64,000 bases of DNA from Paraescarpia echinospica (GCA_020002185.1 CM034534.1:67805452-67869451); one strand, 5' to 3'; shown: positions 35,554 through 48,100, numbered from the stretch's first letter. The notes: generated by a model from the letters alone, not told the origin. Translations and numbers: made by a program.

Positions 35554-36576
35554 TCAGGTAGTTGCATGTTCCGATGGAGAAAAGGTCGGTGCCCACTGTC
35601 TGCCATGGACGTGTTGCAACAGTGGTTCAGCCATCTGTGCTCGTTGCATCTCTTGGCACGCTCCGCCCTTGTTCACCATGATCTCGATGTCAGTGTTCAT
35701 CGTGCCCCAGTACACGCATGTGCGAGCTCGTAGGCGAGTCTTCTCGACCCCCTGGTGTGCCGCGTGCAGTTTCTTGAGTATACCAGGTTGTAACGTCTTG
35801 GGTACCACCACACATTCACCTTTAGAGATGATTCCATCTGCAACTGACAGCTCATCACGGAACGCCCAGTACTTCCGGAGATTCGAAGGTACTTGGTTCC
35901 TCCTGTCAGGCCATCCTTTGACGATCACCGACTGTAGGTCTGTCAACTCGGGGTCTTGCTGTGTCTCTAGGCGCATCGTCTCCAGTCGCGATGTGGAGAA
36001 CTGGACCGGATGGAGTTGCACATCTAGCTGTATCTGCTCATCGTTGTCACACGGCTGGCGGGACAGTGCTTCGGCTAATAACATCTCCTTGCCCGGCCTG
36101 TACTTGATTTTGATCGCGTACGGCTGTACTCTCAAGAGCATCCGTTGGAGGCGCTGCGGAGCTGCCGCCAAGTTCTTCAAGTGTATCATCTCGAGTGGTT
36201 TGTGGTCGGACTCGATGGTGAAAGCCTTCCCGAACACATAAGTGTGGAACCTTGCACATCCGAAGACGACTGCTAGCATCTCTCGCTCAATGTTCGCGTA
36301 CCTCTGTTCACAGCCGCTGAGCGACTTACTCGCGAACGCAATCGGCTTTCCTCCTTGTAAGAGGACTGCACCCAACCCTCGGGTCGAAGCGTCGACTTGA
36401 ATCACGCTCTCTGCGTCCGGGTCGAAGTAGCTGAGGGTGATCTGACGACAGATTAACGTCTTCGTCTTCTCGAAGGTCGCGTTGTGTGACTGCGTCCACA
36501 CAAAGTCTGCGTCTTTCTTCACCAGGTCGCGTAGTGGTGCTGTGTGTTTGGACAAGTTGGGTGTGAACGGTGACAT
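35554..36576 (-). pseudogene. pol: Gypsy-3 RNase H and integrase N-terminus
   Basis: RNase H carries VDASTRGLGAVLLQGGKPIAF, the E in NIEREMLAV and the D in ESDHKPLE. The integrase zinc-binding part has LHAAHQGVEKTRLRAR and C-Q-E-M. The frame is lost near 35600, just before the integrase core. Confidence 0.87.
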
Positions 36577-37740
36577 ATAGGTCGCGATGCCAAGGAACTC
36601 TTGTAGCTGTGTGACGTTCTATGGTGTCTTCATCCCTTGGATGTCGGATATCCTCTCTGGGTCTGGGTGGACACCTCGTGCGTCGAACACCAGTCCGAAG
36701 AACCTCATACTCGGCCGCTTTATCTCGCACTTCGCCAGGTTGAAGACTAACCCGTGCTGTCTAGCGGTTCTCATCAGGGGGTGCAGGTTCTCATCGTGTT
36801 CCTCTGCTGTCTTCCCGAAGACGCCGACGTCATCGGCGATGCCGATCGTCCCAGGGCATTGCTCGAGGATGTAGTCCATCCGTTCTTGGAATACGTCCTG
36901 GCTCAAGTTGAGTCCGAACGGCAACCTCTTGAAGCAGTACCGGCCGAAGGGGCTGTTGAAGGTCGTGAGACGCCTCGACTCTTCATCCAACTGTACCGAC
37001 CAGTATCCGTGTCGTGCATCTAGCTTCGAAAATTTCACTGAGCCGGCCAACTTATGCGTGATTTCGTCTAGCGTCGGTGTGTGGTAGTGAGGACGTTTGT
37101 ATACTATACTGGAGACCCAATCCGTAGGCTGTGTTACCTTCTCAATGACTCCGAGTTCTAGCATGTCGTTTATCTCTCGTTGCACCTCGTCTTTCAGGTG
37201 TATCGCGCATCGTCTTGGCGCATGGATGACAGGGGTCACGTTGGGGTCAAGAGTGATGTGGAAGTCACCGCTGAACTTTCCAATTCCTTGGAATCGGTCC
37301 GGGTAACTTCTCAGCAGGTCTTCCTTCGATCTGATGACGTCATCGGGTGATTTACGAATGACCTCGCAGTGCATCGTCACGAGTTCCAGCGATCGACACG
37401 ATGGCAGCCCCATGATGACTGGGCCAGGCGTGTCGACGACATAAAACTCCACCTCGCAGCTCTTCTGGTTGTGCGCACATCGCTGTGTCATCGTCCCGTG
37501 TTGCGGGATGCGCTCGCCGTTGTACGCGGTCAGTACCGTGGAATTCGCTCGAAGACAGGTGGGCATGGGGTAGCCTTCAGCGTCCATGTTTCCGGGGTAC
37601 ATTCGTCTGTATACCCGGAGAGGGAGAACGTTTCCCTGTCGACTTTGAGGATCGCTGGCCTCTTCTTCATCACGATGTCAAGGGACGCGAAGACTTTCGT
37701 TGCGCGTGTCCTTTTGTGCGTAGATCTAGTCAAAAACTAA
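36577..37740 (-). pseudogene. pol: Gypsy-3 protease and reverse transcriptase
   Basis: The region begins with FASLDIV, and an indel near 37640 disrupts the protease at its catalytic Asp-Thr-Gly site. RT blocks are LGVIEKVTQPTDWVSSIV, KFSKLDARHGYWSV, FKRLPFGLN and a catalytic I-A-D-D near 36840. Between WVSSIVY and RPHYHTPTL about twenty residues expected in this family are missing, an in-frame deletion that removes a substrate-binding block. The RT end is at FFGLVFDARGVHPDPERI. This copy cannot be active. Confidence 0.87.
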
Positions 37741-38648
37741 AGTCTCGAAAGGTTCGTTGATCTGCTGAGCACTGTCTACATTGTCGATTGTGGTCGGGTT
37801 GTCACCTCGACCTGCTGGTCTCCTTCTCGACGTTGACCTTCTAGCCGGGGTGTCGTGACGACGTGTCGGTCTGGAGCGTGCATCCGCTCTGCCGCGTCTC
37901 GCGTCGTTGGCCGTGCAGACCGCCTTCCAGTGTTTGGCTCGGCCGCACGCCAAACACTTGCTGCCGTAAGCTGGGCAGCTGTCACGACCGGTGGGGTGCC
38001 TCCTCCCGCAATACTTGCAGGCTGACGTCTGACGGCTGTCTGAGTATTGCTGTTGTCGTAAGTGGCGCTGCTGGCGGGCATGGTGGACGGTCGCTCCGTC
38101 ATTGAACATCTGCATGTTTGCCACCGTCGCCTCATAAGTCCTCGCGGTGTCCATCGCACTATCGAGGGTCAAGGCCGCATCGCGCCCCAACAGCTTCTCC
38201 TGTACCTTCGGGTGTCTGACGCCCACGATCAACTGCTCTATCAGCCGCTCGTCAGTCTCTCTGGTGTCCCTGAATTGACACTTTTTGTCTGCAGCTTGCA
38301 CTGCGTCATAAATTCGTCTATGCTCTCGCCTGTCGCTTGCCTATATTTCTGGAGGTGGAAGCGATTTAGTCGGAAGTTTGTTTTAGGCTCAATAGTGTTT
38401 TTTAAGCCATTCCACAACACATCTAGCTTCCCTTTGTTATCTTCCGAGATATTCCACGTATTATACATGCGTAGGCCTTCATGGCCGACCCATAATAACA
38501 CGTACGTCACCCGTGTGGCCTCATCTTTCTTTGCTAGAGGGCCACTGAATATCAACTCGCAATACTGACGAAACTCATAGTAAGCATTTGGCAAATTTGC
38601 TGCCGACCACTTCATGCGCAGAGGTTCAATGCCTGAAAGGTCTCCCAT
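37726..38648 (-). pseudogene. gag: Gypsy-3 gag
   Basis: The ATG at 38646-38648 starts MGDLSGIEPLRMKW, the first in-frame ATG after the 5' LTR. A capsid-like region has RFHLQKYRQATGESIDEF. Near 38250-38290 a frameshift separates it from the rest, which continues RLIEQLIVGVRHPKVQEKLL. Two zinc-knuckle-like motifs follow (C-K-Y-C-G...H and C-L-A-C-G...H..C), then an Arg-rich tail. The product would package element RNA. Confidence 0.85.
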
Positions 38649-38812
38649 AATCGAAATGTAAGACAATTCACTTAGCAGTTCGCTGACAGCATTGATTCAG
38701 ACTCAGACGTGCGTCGTTGTCGTTCAAAGTCTCATTTCTCGGTCGATCTCCGACGAAAGAGTGCCGCTTGGCGTCAGTTTGTATCTATAGGGTTCGTTGC
38801 CGGCTGCCACCA

Positions 38813-39033
38813 TGGAATGGTACTCTACGGTACTCTATAATAATCTGACAACGTGTATTGTAACATAACTGTATTAACTCATGTCAACATCGTGGTGCAT
38901 CTGGGCGGAAGTACCTTCCGCATCCCGGCTAACAGATCTTTCTAGAACAATGCCATGCCATCTATATGTATAGTGATGAACTATTTAACCGTAACTGGTG
39001 GAACTTAATACGCCAGATGGCGATACTATCACA
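38813..39033 (-). repeat. 5' LTR of Gypsy-3
   Basis: It is the partner of 34228-34450. The internal sequence just after it (minus strand) starts TGGCAGCCGGCAACG, the place of the primer binding site. Confidence 0.95.
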
Positions 39034-39038
39034 CTGTT
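39034..39038. other. Target site duplication of Gypsy-3 (right copy)
   Basis: CTGTT matches 34223-34227 exactly. Confidence 0.92.
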
Positions 39039-39475
39039 AACCCTCACTGTATTGTCTTTCCATTTCTTGTTTGAGAAAGCCTACTCCTGCTTAACCGTTG
39101 TTCGCCGCGGAATGGTATAGTAGGTGGCCGCTTTGTAAGGTAGTATATCATTCCTCTCTTCTTCTGACTTCTTCGATCCCGATCACATCCCATACCTAAC
39201 AGTTTTCCCTAAGTTCTTCCTCTCCTTCTGGTATATGTTCATATTTTAGTAGTGTTCTTACGTTATATGTTGCTATCTTCAGTTTACTTACCTTCTCTCG
39301 GCGGTTCTGCCTGACCCAGAGATTCTTAGCACCCCCTGCACGTAACCCTAGTTGACCCGAACCATCTCCTTGACCATGCATAGACTCTTTCGATGCTGCT
39401 GGGGACTGGGGGCCTTGGCTTCATTGCAAGCTGGTGTTGTTGGCCTACCTTTCCACGCTGGTCGGTGCGAATATA
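39034..39475 (-). pseudogene. RTE-like endonuclease, N-terminal half (upstream of Gypsy-3 insertion)
   Basis: The minus strand reads VSKLKIATYNVRTLL, the standard endonuclease start. WDVIGIEEVRRREE and SNKKWKDN..RVNS follow in other frames. The last codons end exactly at the CTGTT duplication. The other half resumes at 34227 with ISP, so the two halves are one element split by Gypsy-3. Confidence 0.85.
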
Positions 39476-40806
39476 TAATATATAAAACTTTGTTGCTATC
39501 GTCCTATAAAAGAACTTTCAATTCTCGAGTGTTTGTTCGAAGGTAGCTATTTCTACTGAGGGAAATGTTAATGGCAATTTTAGTTAGATACATATATGAC
39601 ATCTGACATATATAGGAACAAGAGAGGAGTTTGAGTGAATAATGGAGGGAGGAAGGTAGGAATGGAGGCAGTGAGACAGGGAGGGGAGAGAGCGATAGAG
39701 GGAGTAGGTTATTAGTACAATAGTGAACGAAATGGCATTGGTTGTCTACACTTTTTAAAAGAATCGTTGCCAAAACATATGTCCGGTGATTCTGCTTTCG
39801 ACATCGCGTCGCGCTGGATGCGTGACGATGTGCTGGCACTCTTTCCGCTTGGAGTAGAGCTCTATAACATGCATTGTCTCACGATGTTGAGGCTTGCCAT
39901 CGATATACCTACCATATACCTAATGGGGTTAAAATAACTTCACTTGCATTAATCAGGTCACATGAGAGAAATACAATGTACTTTGTCAATGTGGCAAAGA
40001 CGTGGCAAATGAAACTATAACACATGAAAGTGGTACTACACAGCCACTGACGTGAGGATAGGCATATATTAGTCATTGCCTTGATGACAATATATTTTGA
40101 GAAATTATTGCTAACTGGTGTGATTTTCCCATATAATTTGGTGAGGTAGTAAGTACTTAAATTAAGATAAAGTTAATCGTACAAATTGATAACGTTGGAA
40201 TGTTTCACGTTTCCTGACTATGGTGGCGGTACCTCTTCTACAATCTTCCTAAAGTATTCAACTTTAACTGTGTCATGAGACAGACGGTTCAATAGGGCAC
40301 GCAAGTCTCGTCAGCTGCCATATTGGTTTTATGCTATTTTGCCCTTTTTGGTGCCCAGCGACGCGAACGAGCCTTGTATTGTTTCGCTTACGGCTGTAAT
40401 TGCCACAACAGAAACCTCCGTTGTAGTTTTTATAGGTTTCCATCCAACGAAGGTTTATCGAGAAGGTGGGAACTATATAATGCAGGCTAGTTATGATTTT
40501 CAAATTGGTTGCATATCGCAGTAATTTTGACTTTGAATAATGGCTATACCGGAACGACGAAATTGTCATTGTCAGTCGTGGCACGCGAAATGTTTGCCAC
40601 CATAAAGTCTACAATGACCTAAGGCACAGTTGCATACATGTGTATAATCGTAAACATCATTTAACTATGTAACAGTATTTGTCCAATATACGTAATTTAT
40701 GGTTATAGTGCATCTTTACAAATGGGGCTGTAAGGAAACACATTCTAGAGCAGTAATAAAATTATCATTTGTCTCACTCAACCGATCGAGTGAGCGGAGG
40801 CCGGCC

Positions 40807-40829
40807 GTGAGCGGATACAATTTCACAGG
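40807..40829 (+). other. lac operator / cloning-vector-like string
   Basis: GTGAGCGGATA followed by CAATTTCACA and GG matches the E. coli lac operator and vector primer region except for one missing A and a missing CA. No lacZ sequence follows. It may be coincidence or a trace of vector. Confidence 0.35.
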
Positions 40830-41198
40830 CGACACACTAATAACTTTTGTCTTTCATCGACGCTTGCACTCGTCGCTGTATGAGAAACTCGGCACCCGGC
40901 TGCAGTCTACTGAACCTGTTGATTTTCCTTGAAATTTAACATACCGTGTGGTGTAGTTTACCCAAAATTGTAATGAAAACGCCATGCCTGTATGTGTAAT
41001 CGAATGAGCAATAATTCCGGACAACGAAGTGGGCTTCGGAAGTGTATGACCTCGTTAACTATCGCATCAAAACGGACCGGAAACGAGAATCACTTGCGTC
41101 CCCTATATGTATAAACATGTTATAAACTGCGCAACAATTGCATTATTCAGTAGTTGAATATGGTTTAGTGACGGACTGAGCACTGTGACTGTGTCCAT

Positions 41199-41250
41199 GT
41201 GTGTGTGTGTGTGCGTGCGTGCGTGTGTGTGTGTGTACGTGCGTGCGTGC
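41199..41250. repeat. GT/GTGC microsatellite
   Basis: Alternating purine-pyrimidine repeats of GT and GTGC. Confidence 0.9.
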
Positions 41251-41395
41251 ATTATATTTGGTTCAGTGAATAACTATTCGATAGCGGATTCCGAAGATCC
41301 GTGTTCATTTAACTGCTCTGATGTTGTACTATTAGCAGAAGATTAGATTGTAGTTTCAGTAACTTTTACACTATTGTTCGGATGACGTTGAACCA

Positions 41396-41430
41396 AGTAT
41401 CAGTGACAGTGTCCGGGACACGCTGATACT
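41396..41430. other. Short perfect-ended hairpin
   Basis: AGTATCAG ... GTGTCC faces GGACAC ... CTGATACT, with a small bulge (TGACA). Confidence 0.65.
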
Positions 41431-41589
41431 AAAGTCTTAGTAACCGTGATATTGTAATATACGAAGCTTTAGCACAACAATATGTTAGTTTGACATTATG
41501 ATGTCAGTCGTAATTTTAGACCGGTTTCACGACAATATAATTACACATTAAATGTAAAACTGGCACTGGTCTCATACTGACAAAATTGT

Positions 41590-41706
41590 TGTCAATTTGA
41601 GACCGCAGTCAGTTGCAGAAGACAACAGAGACAGTTGCAGAAGACATTTTAGTCAATTTGAGACTACAGTCAGTTGCAAAAGAGACCAGAGTCAGTTGCA
41701 GAAGAA
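41590..41706. repeat. Tandem repeat of about 60 bp, two copies
   Basis: GTCAATTTGAGAC and CAGTCAGTTGCA(G/A)AAGA recur. The repeat lies 3' of the USP stop and may be part of its 3' UTR. Confidence 0.7.
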
Positions 41707-41841
41707 AGTATGTTACCTGTGCTAGGTCTGGAATGATAATACTGCGAATACAGAGAACGTAGAGAACGTTATGTCACTCGGCATACACCGCCCATGCCGG
41801 GGGCCCACGTCGGTTTCCTGTCGACGACACTCGATCGGCGG

Positions 41842-42129
41842 CTACCCATCGACGCAGTGAACGCTTCTACCGGAGCTCGTCCTCTCTTTCACTCCCACCG
41901 GATGCTTCGCCTCGATATCGTTGTGCTCGTGCGGGCCGCGTGGCCGACACACGATCACGGGCACGTGGGCATGGTGGATGACGTAGGAGCTGGCGCTGCC
42001 GATGACCGTCCGCCGGACTTTGCCGAGTCCGCGCGTGCCGACGACGATCATGTCCGCGTCGCACTCTTTCGACATCTTGATGATTCCTTCGCCCGGTTTG
42101 CCGTCGCGGATGACGTAACGACCGGCTAT
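41842..42129 (-). CDS. USP exon 4
   Basis: The acceptor is GTGTGTTTAG. It encodes the conserved C-terminal half with the nucleotide-binding glycine motif and ends at TAG (41842-41844). A tail of about 30 residues follows the last strand. Confidence 0.92.
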   Translation of the reverse strand: MAGRYVIRDGKPGEGIIKMSKECDADMIVVGTRGLGKVRRTVIGSASSYVIHHAHVPVIVCRPRGPHEHNDIEAKHPVGVKERTSSGRSVHCVDG

Positions 42130-45100
42130 CTAAACACACCATACACGAGTGTGCAATCATTAAGCTAGGATTCCATATGTACAGAAACGGCATGCGGAAT
42201 GTGACTTGTGATCTCTTCCGGGAATTCCATATCCGATTCCTGTGCGGATACCATTCGAATCGCTACATTGACCGAATCACTTCTGTACCCGCATCCGCGT
42301 GAAAACCAACGCATCAGCGTGTATGCATATCGAAGTACTTCTATTAATTTCAACTAAATTAATTGGTTTGCTGCATATATCCGCATGCCGTTTCACTACC
42401 CATGGATTCCTAGTGTAAGAAAACCGTCGTTCATGGTTTGATACATTATAATAATGTTTGTATAGGCACAACAGTCGGTGTGGATGATTCCCACACGTTG
42501 GACCGTCTCCGGAAAGTCATCCAGATGTCACGCACATTGTATGGCGAGCCATAATACTGCACGCCATATAAAGAAATATCGCTATGACGTCGGCTTGTTC
42601 TAGATAATATCTAGAACAATATAACATAGTTATATATTATGATCATGTTAATTTATATTGTATTCTGTAATTAGAGTAAATAACGTTATCAAACGCAATA
42701 AGGATATTTGTTTACCAAACCGTATCCATACGACCAATAAACTACCACCGGCATATTAATCAAGAGTTTTACGGTTCATTGATAAGCTGCTTCGGAGCTC
42801 CGCGGTAAAGCTATATTTGGAATAATAGCGGCCGTTGTAAAATACACCGGTGTCAACAAGCAGGCTAAATCTAGCATTCAGCAAGGTTGACAGTGACACG
42901 TTAATTCAGTCACTTCAAACTGTTCATATAAATAACCGTTTCCGTTTGTTGTTAACCTACAGTAACACATCACGGAAATGGGTCAGTCAGAACGACACGT
43001 CAATGACGTCACTCACGTTGTGGCACTTGAGTTTGTTGACGTATTTCTCTTCGAGTTGCTGCGTCTTCTCGGCCTCCATGCGAAGTGCCGTCTGCCACAT
43101 CTTTGACGGGGTATACACCTCCTCTGTACAAAAGAACCAAACACCAACGGGGGATGTCAACGTGTTTCCTTGCAGAAATAATTTCAAGTGAAAACAGTGC
43201 ACCACTGACCAATGTGTGTAAGTTGAAAACAGTACACCACCGACCAGTGTGTCTAAGTTGAAAACAGTGCACCACCGACCGGTGTGTGTAAGTCGAAAAC
43301 ATTGCACCACCGACCAGTGTGTGTAAGTTGAAAACAGTGCACCACCGACCAGTATGTGTAAGTCGAAAACAGTGCACCCCCGACCAGTGTGTGTAAGTTG
43401 AAAACAGTGCACCACCGACCAGTGTGTGTAAGTTGAAAACAGTGCACCACCGACCAGTGTGTGTAAGTTGAAAACAATGCATCACCGACCAGTGTGTGTA
43501 AGTTGAAAACAGTGCACCACCGACCAGTGTGTGTAAGTCGAAAGCACTGCACCACCAACCGACCAGTATGTGTAAGTTGAAAACAGTGCAGCACCGACCA
43601 GTGTGTGTAAGTTGAAAACAGTGCACCACCGACCAGTGTGTGTAAGTTGAAAACAGTGCACCACCGACCAGTGTGTGTAAGTCGAAAGCACTGCACCACC
43701 AACCGACCATTATGTGTAAGTTGAAAACAGTGCAGCACCGACCAGTGTGTGTAAGTCGAAAGCACTGCACCACCAACCGACCAGTATGTGCAAGTTGAAA
43801 ACAGTGCAGCACCAACCAGTGTGTGTAAGTTGAAAACAGTGCACCACCGACCAGTGTGTGTAAGTCGAAAGCACTGCACCACCAACCGACCAGTATGTGT
43901 AAGTTGAAAACAGTGCAGCACCGACCAGTGTGTATAAGTCGAAAGAAGTGCACCACTGACTGACCAGTGTGTGTAAGTAGAAAACAGTGCAGCACCGACC
44001 AGTATGTGTAAGTTGAAAACAGTGCAGCACCGACCAGTGTGTATAAGTCGAAAGCATTGAACCACCAACCGACCAGTATGTGTAAGTTGAAAACAGTGCA
44101 GCACCGACCAGTGTGTATAAGTCGAAAGCAGTGCACCACCGACCGACCAGTATGTGTAAGTTGAAAACAGTGCAGCACCGACCAGTGTGTGTAAGTTGAA
44201 AACAGTGCATCACCGACCAGTGTAAGTTGAAAACAGTGCACCACCGACCAGTGTGTATAAGTCGGAAGCACTGCACCACCGACCGACCAGTATGTGTAAG
44301 TTGAAAACAGTGCAGCACCGACCAGTGTGTGTAAGTTGAAAATAGTGCACCACCGACCAGTGTGTGTAAGTCGAAAGCACTGCACCACCAACCGACCAGT
44401 ATGTGTAAGTTGAAAACAGTGCAGCACCGACCAGTGTGTGTAAGTTGAAAACAGTGCACCACCGACCAGTGTGTGTAAGTTGAAAACAGTGCACCACCGA
44501 CCAGTGTGTGTAAGTCGAAAGCACTGCACCACCAACCGACCAGTATGTGTAAGTTGAAAACAGTGCAGCACCGACCAGTGTGTGTAAGTCGAAAGCACTG
44601 CACCACCAACCGACCAGTATGTGCAAGTTGAAAACAGTGCAGCACCAACCAGTGCATGTAAGTTGAAAACAGTGCACCACCGACCAGTGTGTGTAAGTCG
44701 AAAGCACTGCACCACCAACCGACCAGTATGTGTAAGTTGAAAACAGTGCAGCACCGACCAGTGTGTATAAGTCGAAAGAAGTGCACCACTGACCGACTAG
44801 TGTGTGTAAGTAGAAAACAGTGCAGCACCGACCAGTATGTGTAAGTTGAAAACAGTGCAGCACCGACCAGTGTGTATAAGTCGAAAGCACTGCACCACCA
44901 ACCGACCAGTATGTGTAAGTTGAAAACAGTGCAGCACCGACCAGTGTGTATAAGTCGAAAGCAGTGCACCACCGACCGACCAGTATGTGTAAGTTGAAAA
45001 CAGTGCAGCACCGACCATGTGTGTAAGTTGAAAACAGTGCATCACCGACCAGTGTGAGTAAGTTGAAAACAGTGCACCACCGACCAGTGTGTGTAAGTCG

Positions 45101-48100
45101 AAAGCACTGCACCACCAACCGACCAGTATGTGTAAGTTGAAAACAGTGCAGCACCGACCAGTGTGTGTAAGTCGAAAGCACTGAACCACCAACCGACCAG
45201 TATGTGTAAGTCGAAAGCACTGCACCACCAACCGACCAGTATGTGTAAGTTGAAAACAGTGCAGCACCGACCAGTGTGTATAAGTCGAAAGCAGTGCACC
45301 ACCGACCGACCAGTGTGTGTAAGTAGTAAACAGTGCAGCACCGACCAGTATGTGTAAGTTGAAAACAGTGCAGCACCGACCAGTGTGTATAAGTCGAAAG
45401 CACTGCACCACCAACCGACCAGTATGTGTAAGTTGAAAACAGTGCAGCACCGACCAGTGTGTATAAGTCGAAAGCAGTGCACCACCGACCGACCAGTGTG
45501 TGTAAGTAGAAAACAGTGCAGCACCGACCAGTATGTGTCAGTTGAAAACAGTGCAGCACCGACCATTGTGTATAAGTCGAAAGCACTGCACCACCGACCG
45601 ACCAGTATGTGTAAGTTGAAAACAGTGTAGTACCGACCAGTATGTGTAAGTTGAAAACAGTGCACCACCGACCAGTGTGTATAAGTCGAAAGCAGTGCAC
45701 CACCGACCGACCAGTATGTGTAAGTTGAAAACAGTGTAGCACCGACCAGTGTGTAAGTTGAAAACAGTGTAGCACCGACCAGTGTGTGTACGTCCGAGTG
45801 TCTGGTTATGTAAATACGAGGTACATTTCTGGACTGAACTGGAGGATGCCGCATGTATTCATAGCAGGAAGTGTGTAATTTCCAAGAGCTTCAATCATGT
45901 CGTCGCGGCCGTCATCATCGTCGTCGGCATCTTCGTCGTCGTCGTGGACAACGTCGTATTCGTGGTCGTCATCATCTTCGTTTTCGTCGTCTTCTCGTCG
46001 TCATCTTCATGGTCGTCGTCGCTTCCGCCTTTGTGTTCGTCTTCGTCGTCGTCTCCGTCGTCGTCTCCGTCGTCGTCTTATCGTTTAGTCAATTACTTAT
46101 ATTGTCTATTGCGAGTTCTTCACGAGAACCACAAACTCGTTGATATAGTTTATTAGTTTATCTTATTGCAAGTAATGATATGCAAAGAAGCCAATAACTG
46201 AACGATTATCCTAACTTCTTATGATACTTCTAACCAACATAAACACTTACGATACGAATACAAACATGGCAGCTCAATACAGTTGATCAGCACGAGGTAT
46301 GACCCATCCCGGTGTATGTTTTCCAGGTACCCTAAAATGTCAAACAATGACCGATATTTTTAAAGTTACAATTGCATGATTTATATGCGTCGTAATATTA
46401 AATTAATGGTACGATGTCAATTCTGTTTAAAGACACACAGTAATGTTTGCGTTAGTTATGTAACCTAAAATGACTAAATAACTGTGCTAGTTATGCCGGT
46501 ATGAATAGACACCCTTTTAAGGTGAAACTATAAACCATGCCATTAGATCCTATACAGATTTAGAGCACACCTATGTTTGATCGGATATTGACACATTACG
46601 ACCACTTCTGTAACATTCTCACATAACAAAATATTGTAACTACCAAATTACCAGTAGGCCCTGTCATATTAAATAACTATATCACGTGTCATGTCTAACA
46701 GTTAGTGCATCCAGCCATCTAATATGGTTTCTCATAAGCTAACAATTTAGTTAGTACCAGATTTAGGGCAGGGCAGCCGGGACAGTTGCCCAAGGCCCCC
46801 ACAATATATGTTTTATGGAAGCCTCCACAAAACGCTTTTTTTTTATTTCTTTGCGGTCGAGACATTTTTAGACTAACTTCAGTGTTTCAGTATGATGCAA
46901 ATTGGTGATCTAGATGGGAAAAAGTAGTATTTTGTTGTGAAGTCCCTATAAAAGGTAGGGAGGGAGATGTGAGAATTATTATGATTCAATGCGTTGCCAA
47001 TCACTGCCCCTGGGCCTCGACAGTCTTAAATTTGGCGCTGAATTTAGACATCGTTTTGCATAACGTTATCATCACATTTAATTCCATAGTTTCGTTAAAT
47101 CACGTTTCAGATTAAATTCACGAAAACACAAACGGCATGGTAACAACTTATGATATTCACATTCTACAGAAGAGCGAGTTTGGGGTTAAACCAGGATGTA
47201 CTTCTTTTCAGCTGTGGTTCGTCTGTTGGGTGGATGTTGACCTACAAAACCTGCAGCTTCCATTGCACCTAGGGTATATGTGCATAACACAATGAATGGC
47301 CCACTGCACCGTGTCGCACTGCCCTATCTATACCCAACGTGTTTATCCTGCAACGTAACACATCTAGCTAGGCAGCGATTTAACGACGACATTTCCGCGC
47401 ACAGCTGTTGACCTTGACCCAAATAATAAATGATAAGCAGCACGCAGTAACTCAGCACTGATGAAGTTGCATTCTTGGTAGAGTGGACATAATGTCTCCG
47501 GAAAGGAATTTCTTAACGCTAATTTCATAATTTACCCCGTTATGTGCACGACTCCTTGATCCGGAAAACGTCTTAATCCGAACGAATACATGACACACGG
47601 TGAAGCAAATTGTTCCGATTAACGCATGGATCATACTATTAACAAAGTATATCAAGTTTTCCTTTATGGCCTGTTGTTAAAATCCCCGCTCTGCCCGTAC
47701 TGATTAAGGAAACTGAATGAAAAACTAGTTTTGTTCGTTGCCATTCCGGAATGGCTGCAAGAACTCAACACAGTTGTCGCGGGTGTATCAGACGTCGAGC
47801 TGCTTGCTACCATAACCGGTTGTTTATGCGTCAAACCAACAACGCGTGTCTATAAATTATTAGGTATCGCATCATATTAGATAGGGACAGAGACTATCGT
47901 CTCAACATTTACTGGTAGAGAAACCAAAACACACGAGCAAAGGTCAGACGTTCTGACACATGGAATCCTGACTTTTATGTCTCTAGATTAAGCAGGTACT
48001 GCGACTATGGTTGTGTTCGCAGGAAACCGGCTCGGGTGTCCAGTATATCGAACACGGTGGATGAGAAACATTTAGATGGACCGGTCGTGTCATTAACTTA

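Larger units (their letters stand above)
34228..39033 (-). mobile_element. Complete Gypsy-type LTR retrotransposon (Gypsy-3)
   Basis: Two LTRs of about 222 bp flank gag and pol on the minus strand, and CTGTT is duplicated on both sides. By eye the LTRs differ at about eight sites, that is roughly 96 percent identity, so the insertion is not fresh. A purine tract (GAAAGAAGGGGG on the minus strand) adjoins the 3' LTR. The coding region has frameshifts and an internal deletion. It is inserted inside an RTE-like endonuclease. Confidence 0.96.
39476..41841. other. Mostly non-coding; no gene recognised
   Basis: It holds a purine-rich stretch (39640-39710), a lac-operator-like string (40807-40829), a GT/GC microsatellite (41199-41250), a hairpin (41396-41430) and a short tandem repeat (41590-41706). 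The end near 41841 is the probable 3' UTR side of the USP gene. Confidence 0.5.

Noticed and set aside
45163..45630. Plus-strand repeat ORFs in the same array
   Set aside because: Same satellite artefact.
43186..45790. CRISPR-like array
   Set aside because: Units are contiguous without unique spacers, in a eukaryotic intron.
43009..45854. Very long minus-strand ORFs (up to 581 codons) with a 35-residue repeat
   Set aside because: They are the 35-bp satellite read in all three frames; the unit lacks stops on that strand. All three frames are equally open, which no real gene shows.
45782..46156. Val/Ser/Arg-rich ORFs in three frames
   Set aside because: Translations of the GTC-type trinucleotide repeat inside USP intron 2.
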